Notes: a model not told the origin generated them from the sequence alone. A stretch of DNA of 64,000 nt from Paraburkholderia sacchari (GCF_000785435.2 NZ_JTDB02000002.1:1-64000); one strand, 5' to 3'. Numbered from the stretch's first letter, positions 1-8,529 are shown. A program made the numbers and translations.

Positions 1-247
1 TCTCGAAACCGGTCGCTCACTCAAAGCTGACAGGTTCTGAATCAAATTCAAAAACCTGACTTACTTTTGTGTGAGACTCTTGATACTTTCGCTACTCCCG
101 GCCATTCCCGAAAGAATCACCAGGTCACGAAACCCATCAAGCGCCCACACTTATCGGCTGTAAATTTTTAAAGATCGCGTCGCACAAGGCACCGGAACAG
201 CTTCGAACTACCCGGCGCTTTCTGCGTTGCTGCGTCAGCAGCAGAGA
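1..247 (-). promoter_or_regulatory. rRNA operon leader; 16S gene lies beyond the left edge
   Basis: Read on the minus strand this is the leader of an rRNA operon. A boxA-like antitermination element (GATCTTTAAAAAT) lies at 164-176 and a boxC-like GTGTGGGCGC at 141-150, in the boxA then boxC order of known rrn leaders. Two strong promoter-like sequences precede it at 254-282 and 386-414. There is no plausible coding frame. The 16S gene itself is not inside the window, so the assignment rests on these elements and on recognising the leader. Confidence 0.8.
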
Positions 248-253
248 AACGAG

Positions 254-282
254 ATTATGCAGACTCTCTGGCGTTTCGTCAA
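254..282 (-). promoter_or_regulatory. rRNA promoter, proximal (P2-like)
   Basis: On the minus strand TTGACG (277-282) and CATAAT (254-259) are separated by exactly 17 bp. An AT-rich, UP-element-like tract lies upstream at about 283-312. It points leftwards into the boxA/boxC leader. Confidence 0.8.
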
Positions 283-385
283 CATCTTTTTTAACGTCAC
301 CGTTTAAAAACTGAAGACTTTCCCGCCCCCCCGCCGTTTCTCGCGGCGGGCTTCGCTGGCATACATCGGCTGGCGAAGGGGGCGA

Positions 386-414
386 ATCTTAGCGCTAGCG
401 AAGCCGGCGCGCAA
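386..414 (-). promoter_or_regulatory. rRNA promoter, distal (P1-like)
   Basis: On the minus strand TTGCGC (409-414) and TAAGAT (386-391) are separated by 17 bp and followed by a C-rich discriminator (TCGCCCCC), as in growth-rate-controlled rRNA promoters. It sits 132 bp upstream of the second promoter, a tandem arrangement typical of rrn operons. A GC-rich hairpin lies between the two at about 329-350. Confidence 0.65.
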
Positions 415-433
415 GCCCCTCTGCACAAAATCC

Positions 434-1693
434 TTACTTCCCGCTCAGCGCCGCCAGCGGCACGGCGTTCGCCATCGCCGCGTAGCCCGCGTCGCTCGGG
501 TGAATATGATCGCCGCTGTCGTATTCGCTGCGCAGGCGCAGCGGGTCCGCTGGGTTGCGCAGCGCCCCATCGAAGTCCACCACGCCGTCGAACGCATGGC
601 TCGTGCGGATCCACTCGTTCACCTGCGCACGGATTGCTTCGCGCTCCGGCGGCAGTGCCGCGGGCGTGAGCGTTGCACCGAGAATGCGCACGCCGCGGGC
701 ATGCGCCGCCGCAATCACGCGGCGATACCCTGCGATCAGGTCATCGGCATTCACGCGCGTGTGCGGGAAATCGCAGTCGAGGCCAGAACGCGCCGGCATC
801 GCCTGGAAGTTGATGTCGTTGATGCCAATGAGCAGCACAGCCGTCCGCACGCCCGGGCGCAGCGCGTCGCGCTCGAAGCGCCGCTCGAGCGCCTCGCCAT
901 AGCAAGGAGAATCGCTCAACAGACGGTTGCCGCTGATCCCCATGTCGATCACGGCCAGACTGGCGCCCTGCTCGCGGACGAGACGACGCGCCAGCGCATC
1001 GGGCCAACGCCGGTTTTCATTGAGCGAAGAGCGCATGCCGTCGGTGATGGAGTCGCCGATCGCGGCAATCGTCGACGCCCCCGGCGCGTCCACCGCCAAC
1101 CCCGTCACCCACGCGTATTGCGTGAAGCGCTGGGTGAACGCGCCGGTCGACGAATCAGCCACGTGGTCGCCGGGCCGGGACACATAATTCAACTGGCTCG
1201 CCACCCGATGCCAGGCGACCATCTTCTGCTGCGGTCCCATATAGGTGCTGACCGCGTACGGCGCGCCACGCTTCAGGCCGATTCGAACCGGATCGCTATC
1301 GAGCTCGGCGCCGGGCGGCAATGACACCGACGCCCGCCCACCAAACGTCACTCGCACCGTTCCAGCCTCGCTGACCGCCGCGCCGCCGGCCGACGGCGCA
1401 ATCGCCATTGCCTCGATCACGAGTGGCGTGCGTCCATAGAGATTGCTGATATGCACGCGAGCGACCTCGCCACCAAGCGTCGGATAGACGATCTGCCTGA
1501 CGGTGCGGCCGGCGACATCCGGGGCGCGATACAGCGGCGGCAGCGCATCGCGCTGGGGAATGGACTGGAGCGGCGTCGCCCAGCTCGTCACCCATGGGGC
1601 GCCGGGAGGCTGTTCGGCAAAAACACGTGCGGAAAAAGCGAGTGCAACGAGCAGCGCGGAAGCAGCCGCGGTGGTGGCGAGGGAAATCTTCAT
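434..1693 (-). CDS. secreted SGNH/GDSL-type hydrolase
   Basis: A 419-residue exported serine hydrolase of the SGNH/GDSL superfamily (esterase, lipase or carbohydrate esterase; substrate not deducible). An N-terminal signal peptide ends near ARVFA at residue 26. About 180 residues of beta-rich sequence precede the catalytic part. Visible blocks are GDSITDG near residue 213 (nucleophile Ser), SGNRL (block II), GINDI (block III Asn) and DHIHPSDAGY near the C terminus (catalytic Asp and His), so the catalytic set is complete. It is transcribed leftwards and stops 20 bp before the distal rRNA promoter, so read-through would enter the rrn operon. The start chosen is the Met opening the signal peptide; no strong ribosome-binding site precedes it. 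Confidence 0.85.
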   Translation of the reverse strand: MKISLATTAAASALLVALAFSARVFAEQPPGAPWVTSWATPLQSIPQRDALPPLYRAPDVAGRTVRQIVYPTLGGEVARVHISNLYGRTPLVIEAMAIAPSAGGAAVSEAGTVRVTFGGRASVSLPPGAELDSDPVRIGLKRGAPYAVSTYMGPQQKMVAWHRVASQLNYVSRPGDHVADSSTGAFTQRFTQYAWVTGLAVDAPGASTIAAIGDSITDGMRSSLNENRRWPDALARRLVREQGASLAVIDMGISGNRLLSDSPCYGEALERRFERDALRPGVRTAVLLIGINDINFQAMPARSGLDCDFPHTRVNADDLIAGYRRVIAAAHARGVRILGATLTPAALPPEREAIRAQVNEWIRTSHAFDGVVDFDGALRNPADPLRLRSEYDSGDHIHPSDAGYAAMANAVPLAALSGK

Positions 1694-1887
1694 CCGGAAA
1701 CGAGAGGGAGTAAGCGGGCAAAGCGCCCATTGTGCCGCATAGCCGGCTCACGACCTTCCATCGTCATGACAAAACCGTGCCCCCGACGTTAGTGCATGCC
1801 ACGCGCGAAATCGGCCTCGCCCAGTTGTCTATCTACTAAAACTCAGTAGCGAAGCATCCGATGTTCGCCTGCGACTCGAACCCTTTT

Positions 1888-1937
1888 TTGACAAAGCGCA
1901 AAAAATTGATTTACCGACCGGTCGGTTGGTTTATACT
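1888..1937 (+). promoter_or_regulatory. paaA promoter with TetR-type (probable PaaR) operator
   Basis: A perfect 14-bp palindrome ACCGACCGGTCGGT spans 1913-1926, about 44 bp upstream of the paaA start. Candidate promoter elements flank it: TTGACA at 1888-1893, TTGATT at 1906-1911 and TATACT at 1932-1937. A repressor on the palindrome would therefore cover the promoter. This type of site is known for TetR-family PaaR repressors that respond to phenylacetyl-CoA. A TetR gene at 6911-7513 is the obvious candidate ligand. Confidence 0.75.
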
Positions 1938-1969
1938 GCGCCATACCCAACACCGAAGAGAGCGTCTCC

Positions 1970-2968
1970 ATGTACACGCAATCCCTCGATATTCCCGGCA
2001 ATGTCGCCCCGCTCGATGCTGACGCGGCGTCGCCAGAGCAGGCGCAGTTCGACGCCATCATGGCCGCGGACGGCAAGATCGAGCCGCAGGACTGGATGCC
2101 CGAAGCCTATCGCAAGACGCTCGTGCGCCAGATTTCGCAGCATGCGCACTCGGAAGTGGTCGGCATGCTGCCGGAAGGCAACTGGATTTCGCGTGCGCCG
2201 AGCCTCAAGCGCAAGGCCATCCTGCTCGCCAAGGTCCAGGACGAAGCGGGCCACGGCCTCTATCTCTATAGCGCAGCGGAAACGCTCGGCGTTTCGCGCG
2301 ACCAGTTGGTCGATGCGCTCCACGCTGGCAAGGCCAAGTATTCGAGCATCTTTAATTATCCGACGCCCACGTGGGCCGATGTCGGCGTGATCGGCTGGCT
2401 GGTCGATGGCGCCGCAATCATGAACCAGATCCCGCTGTGCCGCTGCACCTACGGGCCGTATGCACGCGCGATGATCCGCATCTGCAAGGAAGAGTCGTTC
2501 CACCAGCGTCAGGGCTTCGACGCCCTGCTCGCCATGATGCAAGGCACCGAAGCGCAGCGTGAACTGGTCCAGCAGGCGGTGAACCGCTGGTGGTGGCCGG
2601 TGCTGATGATGTTCGGCCCGAGCGACGCCGATTCGGTCCACAGCAACCAGTCGGCCAAATGGGGGATCAAGCGCATCTCGAACGACGATCTGCGCCAGAA
2701 GTTCGTCGATGCCACGGTCGAACAGGCCAAGGTGCTCGGCGTCACACTGCCCGACCCCGATCTGAAATGGAACGAGGCACGCGGCCATTACGACTACGGC
2801 GTAATCGACTGGGAAGAATTCTGGCGCGTCGTGAACGGCGACGGCCCGTGCAATCGCGAGCGTCTCGGCACGCGCGTGAAAGCGCACAACGAAGGCGCAT
2901 GGGTGCGCGAAGCCGCCCTCGCCCACGCCGAAAAACAGCGTCAGCGCGCCGCAAAGCACGCCGCGTAA
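1970..2968 (+). CDS. paaA: 1,2-phenylacetyl-CoA epoxidase, catalytic subunit PaaA
   Basis: Di-iron oxygenase subunit (332 residues) of the multicomponent enzyme that converts phenylacetyl-CoA to the ring-1,2-epoxide, committing aromatic acids to the aerobic CoA-dependent route. The ferritin-like helices carry the iron-binding pairs: DEAGHG near residue 92 and KEESFH near residue 175. Length matches the family (about 310-330). It is the first gene of paaABCDE, directly behind the palindromic operator at 1913-1926, and 29 bp upstream of paaB. The ATG at 1970 is the first good start, with a modest GAAGAG upstream. Confidence 0.97.
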   Translation: MYTQSLDIPGNVAPLDADAASPEQAQFDAIMAADGKIEPQDWMPEAYRKTLVRQISQHAHSEVVGMLPEGNWISRAPSLKRKAILLAKVQDEAGHGLYLYSAAETLGVSRDQLVDALHAGKAKYSSIFNYPTPTWADVGVIGWLVDGAAIMNQIPLCRCTYGPYARAMIRICKEESFHQRQGFDALLAMMQGTEAQRELVQQAVNRWWWPVLMMFGPSDADSVHSNQSAKWGIKRISNDDLRQKFVDATVEQAKVLGVTLPDPDLKWNEARGHYDYGVIDWEEFWRVVNGDGPCNRERLGTRVKAHNEGAWVREAALAHAEKQRQRAAKHAA

Positions 2969-2997
2969 CCCATACACAGGAAGCAAGGAGATCCACG

Positions 2998-3282
2998 GTG
3001 AACAAGGAATGGCCGATCTGGGAAGTGTTCGTGCGCAGCAAACAGGGCCTCGACCACAAGCATTGCGGCAGCCTGCACGCCAGCGACGCGTCGATGGCGC
3101 TGCGTATGGCGCGCGACGTCTACACGCGCCGTCAGGAAGGCGTGAGCATCTGGGTGGTGCCGTCCTCGGCGATCACGGCTTCGGATCCGAGCGAGAAGGC
3201 GGAGCTCTTCGAACCGGCTGGCGACAAGATCTACCGCCACCCGACGTTCTATACGCTGCCCGACGAAGTCAACCACATGTAA
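2998..3282 (+). CDS. paaB: 1,2-phenylacetyl-CoA epoxidase subunit PaaB
   Basis: Small structural subunit (94 residues) of the phenylacetyl-CoA epoxidase, thought to link PaaAC sub-complexes. It begins NKEWPIWEVFVRSKQG, the characteristic PaaB opening, and ends PDEVNHM. The start is GTG at 2998, preceded by AGGAG at 2985-2989. The open frame continues much further upstream inside paaA, so a longest-ORF call would wrongly give about 230 residues. Ten bp separate it from paaC. Confidence 0.96.
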   Translation: MNKEWPIWEVFVRSKQGLDHKHCGSLHASDASMALRMARDVYTRRQEGVSIWVVPSSAITASDPSEKAELFEPAGDKIYRHPTFYTLPDEVNHM

Positions 3283-3292
3283 GAGCGCCAAC

Positions 3293-4099
3293 ATGACGAC
3301 GCCCACGCAAGAACATCTGGCGTATGTGCTGCGCCTCGCCGATACCGCGCTGATCCTCGGTCAGCGCAACACGGAATGGTGCGGCCACGGCCCGATTCTC
3401 GAAGAAGACATCGCGCTCGCCAACATGAGCCTCGACCTGATCGGCCAAGCGCGCCTGCTCTACACGCACGCTGCCACGCTCGAAAAGGCGCTCAACGGCC
3501 GCGAACGCACCGAGGACGATTACGCCTATTTCCGCGCCGAGCGCGAGTTCGCGAATTACACGCTCGCGGAATTGCCGCACTTCGGCCCGCTCGTCGGCAC
3601 CACGCATTCGGCCAACGATTACGCCGTGACGATTGTGCGCAACTTCCTCTACGCCTCGCTGATGGCGCATCTGTGGACCGCGCTGCTGCGTTCCGCCGAT
3701 CCGCAACTGGCCGCGATCGCCGAACGCTCGATCAAGGAAACGCGCTATCACGTCCATCACGCGCGCGAATGGCTGATCCGCTTAGGCGACGGCACCGAGG
3801 AATCGCATCGCCGCGCTCAGGCCGCGCTCGACTGGCTGATGCCATACACGCGCGAGTTCTTCAGCACCGATGCAGTGGAAGCGGCTGTCGCCGAAGCCGG
3901 CATCGCGCCGCTTGCCGCGCAGCTCGAAGCCGCGTGGCGCGCGGACGTGGAAGCGGCGCTCGAAGAGGCGACGCTCACGGTGCCCGCGCCGGTCAAGCAC
4001 GTCACAACCGGCAAGCTCGGCGAGCACTCGGAGCACATGGGCTACGTGCTTGCCGAGATGCAGAGCCTCGCGCGTCAGCATCCGGACGCACGCTGGTAA
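3293..4099 (+). CDS. paaC: 1,2-phenylacetyl-CoA epoxidase subunit PaaC
   Basis: Structural ferritin-like subunit (268 residues) that forms the heterodimeric core with PaaA but lacks a working di-iron site in characterised homologues. Recognisable segments are the N-terminal HLAYVLRLADTALILGQR, LDLIGQARLLYTHA and the C-terminal EHSEHMGYVLAEMQ. Length is as expected (about 250-270). It is third in the operon; 38 bp, including an AAGGAAG ribosome-binding site, precede paaD. Confidence 0.96.
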   Translation: MTTPTQEHLAYVLRLADTALILGQRNTEWCGHGPILEEDIALANMSLDLIGQARLLYTHAATLEKALNGRERTEDDYAYFRAEREFANYTLAELPHFGPLVGTTHSANDYAVTIVRNFLYASLMAHLWTALLRSADPQLAAIAERSIKETRYHVHHAREWLIRLGDGTEESHRRAQAALDWLMPYTREFFSTDAVEAAVAEAGIAPLAAQLEAAWRADVEAALEEATLTVPAPVKHVTTGKLGEHSEHMGYVLAEMQSLARQHPDARW

Positions 4100-4137
4100 G
4101 CCGCCCAAGTACCCACGCCTGAAGAAAGGAAGTCACG

Positions 4138-4671
4138 ATGCAAGCGACAGCAGATCAAGCGCTCGAGCGCGCCTGGAAAGCGCTGGAATCGGTGCCCGAT
4201 CCGGAAATTCCAGTCGTGTCGATCCGCGAACTGGGCATCCTGCGCGACGTGCGCCGCGCCGCCGACGGCCAGATCGAAGTGGTCATCACGCCCACGTACT
4301 CGGGCTGCCCGGCGATGTCGCAGATCGCCGAAGACGTCGCGCACGCGCTCGACGTCGCCGAACTCGCGCCGTATCGCATCGCAACGACCTTGACGCCCGC
4401 GTGGACCACCGACTGGATCACCGACGAAGCGCGCGAGAAGCTGCGCGCCTACGGCATCGCGCCGCCCACGGGCAACTGCGGCTCCACCCAGCAAGCGGGC
4501 GAACAGACCATCACCTTCATGGCGAAACCGAAGCCGCTGCCCGCGCCCGCCTGTCCGCACTGCGGCTCGCACCATACCGAGCGCCTCGCGCAATTCGGCT
4601 CGACCGCGTGCAAGGCGCTGTACCGCTGCATCGACTGCCGCGAACCCTTCGACTACTTCAAACCGTACTGA
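4138..4671 (+). CDS. paaD: phenylacetyl-CoA epoxidase maturation protein PaaD
   Basis: A 177-residue protein required for phenylacetyl-CoA epoxidase activity, probably in Fe-S or di-iron maturation. The N-terminal half is a MIP18/DUF59-type domain (VPDPEIPVVSIRELGIL, and TYSGCPAM with the conserved Cys). The C-terminal part is a zinc-ribbon-like module with CPHC near residue 139 and CIDC near residue 166. Its stop is separated from paaE by a single base, implying translational coupling. Confidence 0.94.
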   Translation: MQATADQALERAWKALESVPDPEIPVVSIRELGILRDVRRAADGQIEVVITPTYSGCPAMSQIAEDVAHALDVAELAPYRIATTLTPAWTTDWITDEAREKLRAYGIAPPTGNCGSTQQAGEQTITFMAKPKPLPAPACPHCGSHHTERLAQFGSTACKALYRCIDCREPFDYFKPY

Positions 4672-4672
4672 T

Positions 4673-5761
4673 ATGGCCACTCCGCAATTCCATTCGCTGC
4701 GCATCCGCGAAGTGCGGCCCGAAACCGCGGACGCGGTCTCTGTCGCTTTCGAAGTCCCGCCCGAGCTGCGCGACGCGTATCGCTTCACCCAGGGGCAGTT
4801 CGTCACGCTCAAGACCCACATCGAAGGCGAGGAAACGCGACGCTCGTACTCGATCTGCGTCGGCGTGACCGATTACGACCGCGACGGCGAGTTGCGCATC
4901 GGCATCAAGCGCGTGCGCGGCGGCCGCTTCTCGAACTTCGCGTTCGAGCAGCTTGCACCGGGCCACGAAATCGATGTGATGACGCCCGATGGCCGCTTCT
5001 TCACGCACCTGAACGCCGAGCACGGCAAGCACTATGTGGCGTTCTCGGGCGGCTCGGGCATCACGCCCGTGCTCGCGATCATCAAGACGACGCTGGAAAC
5101 AGAGCCGCGCAGCGCGTTCACGCTGGTCTACGGCAACCGCAGCGTCGACCAGATCATGTTCGCCGAAGAGCTGGAGGACCTGAAGAACCGTTACATGGAC
5201 CGGTTCCGGCTCTACCACGTGCTTTCCGACGACCTCCAGGACGTCGAGCTCTTCAACGGCGTGCTCGATCAGGCCAAATGCGCGGAGTTCCTCGCGACGC
5301 TGCTGCCGGCCGACGAAATCGACGAAGCGTTCATCTGCGGCCCGGCGCCGATGATGGATGCCGCCGAAGCCGCGCTCAAGGAAGCTGGCGTGCCGCAGCA
5401 GAAGGTGCACGTCGAGCGCTTCGGGTCGCCGCTGCCGCAAGCGGGCGTGCCCGCGGTCGAGATCACCGAAAGCACGCCGGCCGCCGATCTGGAGATCGTC
5501 ATCGATGGCAAGAAGCGCAAGCTGCGTCTGCCGTACGAGGGCGTGAGCCTGCTCGACGTCGGCCTGAAAGCAGGGCTCGCGCTGCCCTACGCGTGCAAGG
5601 GCGGTGTGTGCTGCACCTGCCGCGCGAAGGTGCTCGAGGGCGTTGTGAAGATGGACAAGAACTACACGCTGGAAGAGCAGGAAGTCCAGGATGGTTTCGT
5701 GCTCACGTGCCAGTGCCATCCGGTCAGCGAGCGCGTGGTGGTGAGCTTCGACGAACGATGA
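4673..5761 (+). CDS. paaE: phenylacetyl-CoA epoxidase reductase PaaE
   Basis: NAD(P)H-dependent reductase (362 residues) that supplies electrons to PaaA. Domain order is an FAD-binding ferredoxin-reductase domain (RSYSICVG near residue 56), an NAD-binding domain (SGGSGITPVLAI near residue 124; FICGPAPMMDA) and a C-terminal plant-type [2Fe-2S] domain (CKGGVCCTC near residue 305 and CQC near 346). All four cluster cysteines are present. It is last in the operon, and a strong GC-rich terminator follows at 5876. Confidence 0.96.
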   Translation: MATPQFHSLRIREVRPETADAVSVAFEVPPELRDAYRFTQGQFVTLKTHIEGEETRRSYSICVGVTDYDRDGELRIGIKRVRGGRFSNFAFEQLAPGHEIDVMTPDGRFFTHLNAEHGKHYVAFSGGSGITPVLAIIKTTLETEPRSAFTLVYGNRSVDQIMFAEELEDLKNRYMDRFRLYHVLSDDLQDVELFNGVLDQAKCAEFLATLLPADEIDEAFICGPAPMMDAAEAALKEAGVPQQKVHVERFGSPLPQAGVPAVEITESTPAADLEIVIDGKKRKLRLPYEGVSLLDVGLKAGLALPYACKGGVCCTCRAKVLEGVVKMDKNYTLEEQEVQDGFVLTCQCHPVSERVVVSFDER

Positions 5762-5875
5762 TGAAAGCGGCGGGGGCCTGTTCGCGCCCCGTCACACGGT
5801 CCAGCATCATCAGGATGGGGGAATAAGCCTTAGATCGACGCCAAGCTTTCGGCCCTCAGGCGATCCGCTTACACT

Positions 5876-5933
5876 AGGGGCCGCCCGCTGGTGTTGCAGC
5901 GCAACGCTGCACGCTCGCGGGCGGCCCCTTTTG
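5876..5933 (+). terminator. terminator after paaE
   Basis: Arms GGGGCCGCCCGC (5877-5888) and GCGGGCGGCCCC (5917-5928) pair perfectly and are followed by TTTT. A second inner stem, TGCAGCG/CGCTGCA, lies in the loop. It closes the paa operon, about 57 bp upstream of the next gene. Confidence 0.8.
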
Positions 5934-5989
5934 TCTTTGGCGCGCTTTCAGGCGCCTTCGGCATTCGCCCCGAACGCAACGAGTTGTCG

Positions 5990-6901
5990 ATGACCACGAT
6001 TCACCTCATCCACGGCGAGCCGGCAGCAGCTGCGCTGCGCCAGGCCCTTCTGGCCAGCGAAGCTCCGCGCGGCGGCGAAACCGCCCCTGCAGCGTGCACG
6101 GCCGGGCACGTGATCGCACTGGCCGACGACCTGACGGTCGGGCCGCTGCGCGACATCGACGAGGCCGGCGACCCGGGCGCGGCACAGCGCGCGGCTTTCT
6201 GGCAGCGCCTCGGCGGTGTATCGGAGATGCTCGTGCAGGACGACTGCGTGGCGCTCGCCGCTCTGGAGGCCGCCGATTCTCACGTGGTGATCTGGCACAC
6301 GCCCGACGCCGCCGACCAGCTCGCGCTTCGGCGCGTCTGTTACCGGCTGCGCACCGCGCCGCAGCGCCTGAATGAGGTGCGCCTCGCGGCGGAAGATCTG
6401 GCCGGCCCGCCCGACGCCGCTGCCACACGCCTTCTCGCACATCTGCCGGACGCTGCGCCGATTTCGGTGCTGCGCATCACCCGGCTCGCGCTCGAATGGC
6501 AGGAAGCGAAATTCGCCAACGGCGAGATGCGCCGGTGGCGCAACAATACGTTCACGAGCGGCACGTGGGCCGATCTGGATACGCTGATCATCGAGGCCCT
6601 TGCCGCAGCCGCGCTGGATGGTACGCACGCCATGCCGGGTGCAACTGGCGCCCCCTGGCTCGCATGCGACACGCTCGGCGCGGCGCTTGTGCGGCGCGGT
6701 GCGGGCTTCACGGTCGGCGAGCCGCTGGTGCTCTGGCGCCTGCGCGAACTGGCCGCGGCAGGCGAGTTGCGACTGCGCGACGACATGTACGCCGCATGCG
6801 AGAGCCCTGCCGAAGCCGGTGCAGGCGTCGCCACCCAAAACTCACACGCCGCACGCGCCTCGCTACCGCACGCCGCAGCCCATCTTTCCCTTTCCCGCTG
6901 A
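5990..6901 (+). CDS. DUF1835/DUF3658 domain protein
   Basis: A 303-residue protein of unknown function. The N-terminal DUF1835 region opens MTTIHLIHGEPAAAALRQ and contains LADDLTVGPLRDI and VIWHTPDAADQLALRR. The C-terminal DUF3658-like part contains EWQEAKFANGEMRRWRNN and LVLWRLRELAAAGELRLRDD. The start at 5990 gives the canonical N terminus; the frame is open back to about 5891 but runs through the terminator hairpin. The gene lies 9 bp upstream of the TetR gene and probably shares its transcript. It is often near such regulators, but no role in phenylacetate metabolism can be shown from sequence. Confidence 0.75.
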   Translation: MTTIHLIHGEPAAAALRQALLASEAPRGGETAPAACTAGHVIALADDLTVGPLRDIDEAGDPGAAQRAAFWQRLGGVSEMLVQDDCVALAALEAADSHVVIWHTPDAADQLALRRVCYRLRTAPQRLNEVRLAAEDLAGPPDAAATRLLAHLPDAAPISVLRITRLALEWQEAKFANGEMRRWRNNTFTSGTWADLDTLIIEALAAAALDGTHAMPGATGAPWLACDTLGAALVRRGAGFTVGEPLVLWRLRELAAAGELRLRDDMYAACESPAEAGAGVATQNSHAARASLPHAAAHLSLSR

Positions 6902-6910
6902 CACCCATCC

Positions 6911-7513
6911 ATGGCACGCACCCGAGCGCCCGACCACGAAACGCAACGCGACCAGATTCTCGAGCTCGCGGCAGCCAAATTCGCCCAGACGAGCTACCCG
7001 AGCACATCGATGTCCGACCTCGCGGCAGCGAGCGGAACCTCGAAAGCACGCCTCTATCACTATTACGAGAGCAAGGAAGCCATCCTTTTCGATCTGCTCG
7101 ACCGCTACACGAAGCGGCTGATGCTGATCATCGCGGAGGTGGAAGGCGCCAGCCAGCGGCGGGGCCTGGACGAGCGCGAGACGTTCGCCGAGCTGATCCG
7201 CGCATTCCTCGCCGAATACGAGACTTCGCACAGCCGCCATGTGGCGCTGCTCAACGACGTGAAGTATCTCGTCGACGCACAGCGCGAGATCGTCCTGAAC
7301 CGCCAGCGCGACGTGGTCGCCGCGTTCACGCGCCAGCTTGCGCGCGCCTATCCCGGCCGCGTCACGGCTGAGAACCAGACCTCGCTGACCATGATGGTGT
7401 TCGGCATGATCAACTGGACGTTTACCTGGCTCAAGCCGGGCGGGCGCATGGGCTACCGGGACTTTGCGGAGCAAGTCATCGAGATGATCGACCACGGCCT
7501 GAAGGCCGCCTGA
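6911..7513 (+). CDS. paaR: TetR-family regulator, probable PaaR
   Basis: A 200-residue TetR-type repressor. The N-terminal helix-turn-helix is visible (TQRDQILELAAAKF, then TSMSDLAAASGTSKARLYHYYESKEAIL around residues 15-60). The C-terminal ligand domain ends MGYRDFAEQVIEMIDHGLK. Its position 1.2 kb downstream of paaABCDE and the TetR-type palindrome in front of paaA suggest it is PaaR, which derepresses phenylacetate genes on binding phenylacetyl-CoA. No second copy of the palindrome is seen before this gene, so autoregulation is not supported. The assignment to PaaR is inference from family and context. Confidence 0.8.
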   Translation: MARTRAPDHETQRDQILELAAAKFAQTSYPSTSMSDLAAASGTSKARLYHYYESKEAILFDLLDRYTKRLMLIIAEVEGASQRRGLDERETFAELIRAFLAEYETSHSRHVALLNDVKYLVDAQREIVLNRQRDVVAAFTRQLARAYPGRVTAENQTSLTMMVFGMINWTFTWLKPGGRMGYRDFAEQVIEMIDHGLKAA

Positions 7514-7529
7514 GCCGCCACAATTTTTC

Positions 7530-7708
7530 AGATCAAATTGACGCAACGCAACAAGATGTGCCGACACAACGGTTGATACGTCAAGTTATCCAAAAATAAT
7601 ATTCGTTTAAAATCAATTATTTATAGCTTAACACAGAAAAATTAGACGCAACCCTCAGACCGAAAATACGGGTTTTCCCTAGATCGCCCCCAGGGTTTCC
7701 GCTAGAAT
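7530..7708 (+). promoter_or_regulatory. AT-rich upstream region with paired GGGTTT..CTAGA repeats
   Basis: Upstream of the GNAT gene, about 120 bp (7530-7650) are strikingly AT-rich in an otherwise GC-rich window. Beyond this lie two near-identical elements in direct orientation, GGGTTTTCCCTAGAT (7670-7684) and GGGTTTCCGCTAGAAT (7693-7708), offset by 23 bp (about two helical turns). The second ends in TAGAAT, which could be the -10 element. This looks like an activator-controlled promoter; the regulator is unknown. Confidence 0.5.
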
Positions 7709-7764
7709 TCGTTTTGCATCGCATCATGCATGCGCTGCGCCTCGTATTCTAAGGAGAACCCATC

Positions 7765-8430
7765 ATGACCCAGTATCCGACCCCAACCAACGAGCCCATC
7801 CTGCCGTCCGGCCGCTCGCTGTCGTCCGGTCATTCGCCGGCCATGGTGCGCGTCCTCACCTCCGCCGATCGGGAGCGCCTGCTGACCCACTTCCTCGCGC
7901 TCGACGTCGAGGACCGTCTCCTGCGCTTCGGCCAGGCCGCACCGGACCACGTGATCGAAAACTATGTCCGCTCGATGGACTTCACGCGCGACACCGTCTT
8001 CGGCGTGTTCGACCATCAGTTGCAGCTCGTAGGCGTCGGCCATCTGGCTTATCTGCCGGCAGACGGCAACGGCCGCACGGCCGAGTTCGGCGTCTCCGTG
8101 CTCGAATCCGCGCGCGGCCAGGGCATCGGCACGAAGCTGTTCGAGCGCGCCGCTATTCGCAGCCGCAACACGCACGTCACGACGCTCTATATGCACTGCC
8201 TGTCGCGTAACTCGACCATGATGCATATCGCGAAGAAGTCGGGCATGAAGATCGAGTACGCCTATGGCGAAGCCGATGCGTACCTCTCGCTCGAACCCGC
8301 CGACCAGAGCAGCATCATCGCGGAAATGCTCCAGGAGCAGGCTGCCGTGTTCGACTACGCGCTCAAGCGCCAGGCCCGCCAGGCGTCCAGGCTGATCGAG
8401 ACGATCCTCCCGCAAGCGGTTGCGGCGTGA
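7765..8430 (+). CDS. GNAT-family N-acetyltransferase
   Basis: A 221-residue acetyltransferase. The acetyl-CoA-binding motif is ARGQGIGTKLFERA near residue 117, preceded by the beta-strand AEFGVSVLES; RNSTMMHIAKKSGM forms the usual later helix. The substrate is not deducible. About 30 residues precede the GNAT fold and a helical C-terminal tail (EMLQEQAAVFDYALKRQARQ) follows. A strong ribosome-binding site (AAGGAG) precedes the ATG. It is monocistronic, between its own AT-rich promoter region and a terminator at 8457. Confidence 0.85.
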   Translation: MTQYPTPTNEPILPSGRSLSSGHSPAMVRVLTSADRERLLTHFLALDVEDRLLRFGQAAPDHVIENYVRSMDFTRDTVFGVFDHQLQLVGVGHLAYLPADGNGRTAEFGVSVLESARGQGIGTKLFERAAIRSRNTHVTTLYMHCLSRNSTMMHIAKKSGMKIEYAYGEADAYLSLEPADQSSIIAEMLQEQAAVFDYALKRQARQASRLIETILPQAVAA

Positions 8431-8456
8431 CTCCTGCCCCGTTGGGTGAAGTAGAT

Positions 8457-8484
8457 CGAAAAAGCGGCTTCGGCCGCTTTTTCG
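8457..8484. terminator. bidirectional terminator
   Basis: AAAAAGCGGC-TTCG-GCCGCTTTTT: a 10-bp stem with a UUCG tetraloop, A-tract on one side and T-tract on the other. It lies between the convergent GNAT and Lrp/AsnC genes and can serve both. Confidence 0.9.
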
Positions 8485-8529
8485 CCATCTGCGGGGCGGA
8501 ATCGGCGCGCGCACGCTCAAAGCGAGGTT

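Noticed and set aside
500-1324. Long plus-strand open frame antisense to the SGNH hydrolase
   Set aside because: Composition is Arg/Ala/His-rich shadow coding typical of GC-rich DNA; the minus-strand frame has signal peptide and complete catalytic motifs.
2590-2997. N-terminal extension of paaB inside paaA
   Set aside because: In-frame but unrelated to PaaB; the GTG at 2998 has AGGAG and gives the family N terminus.
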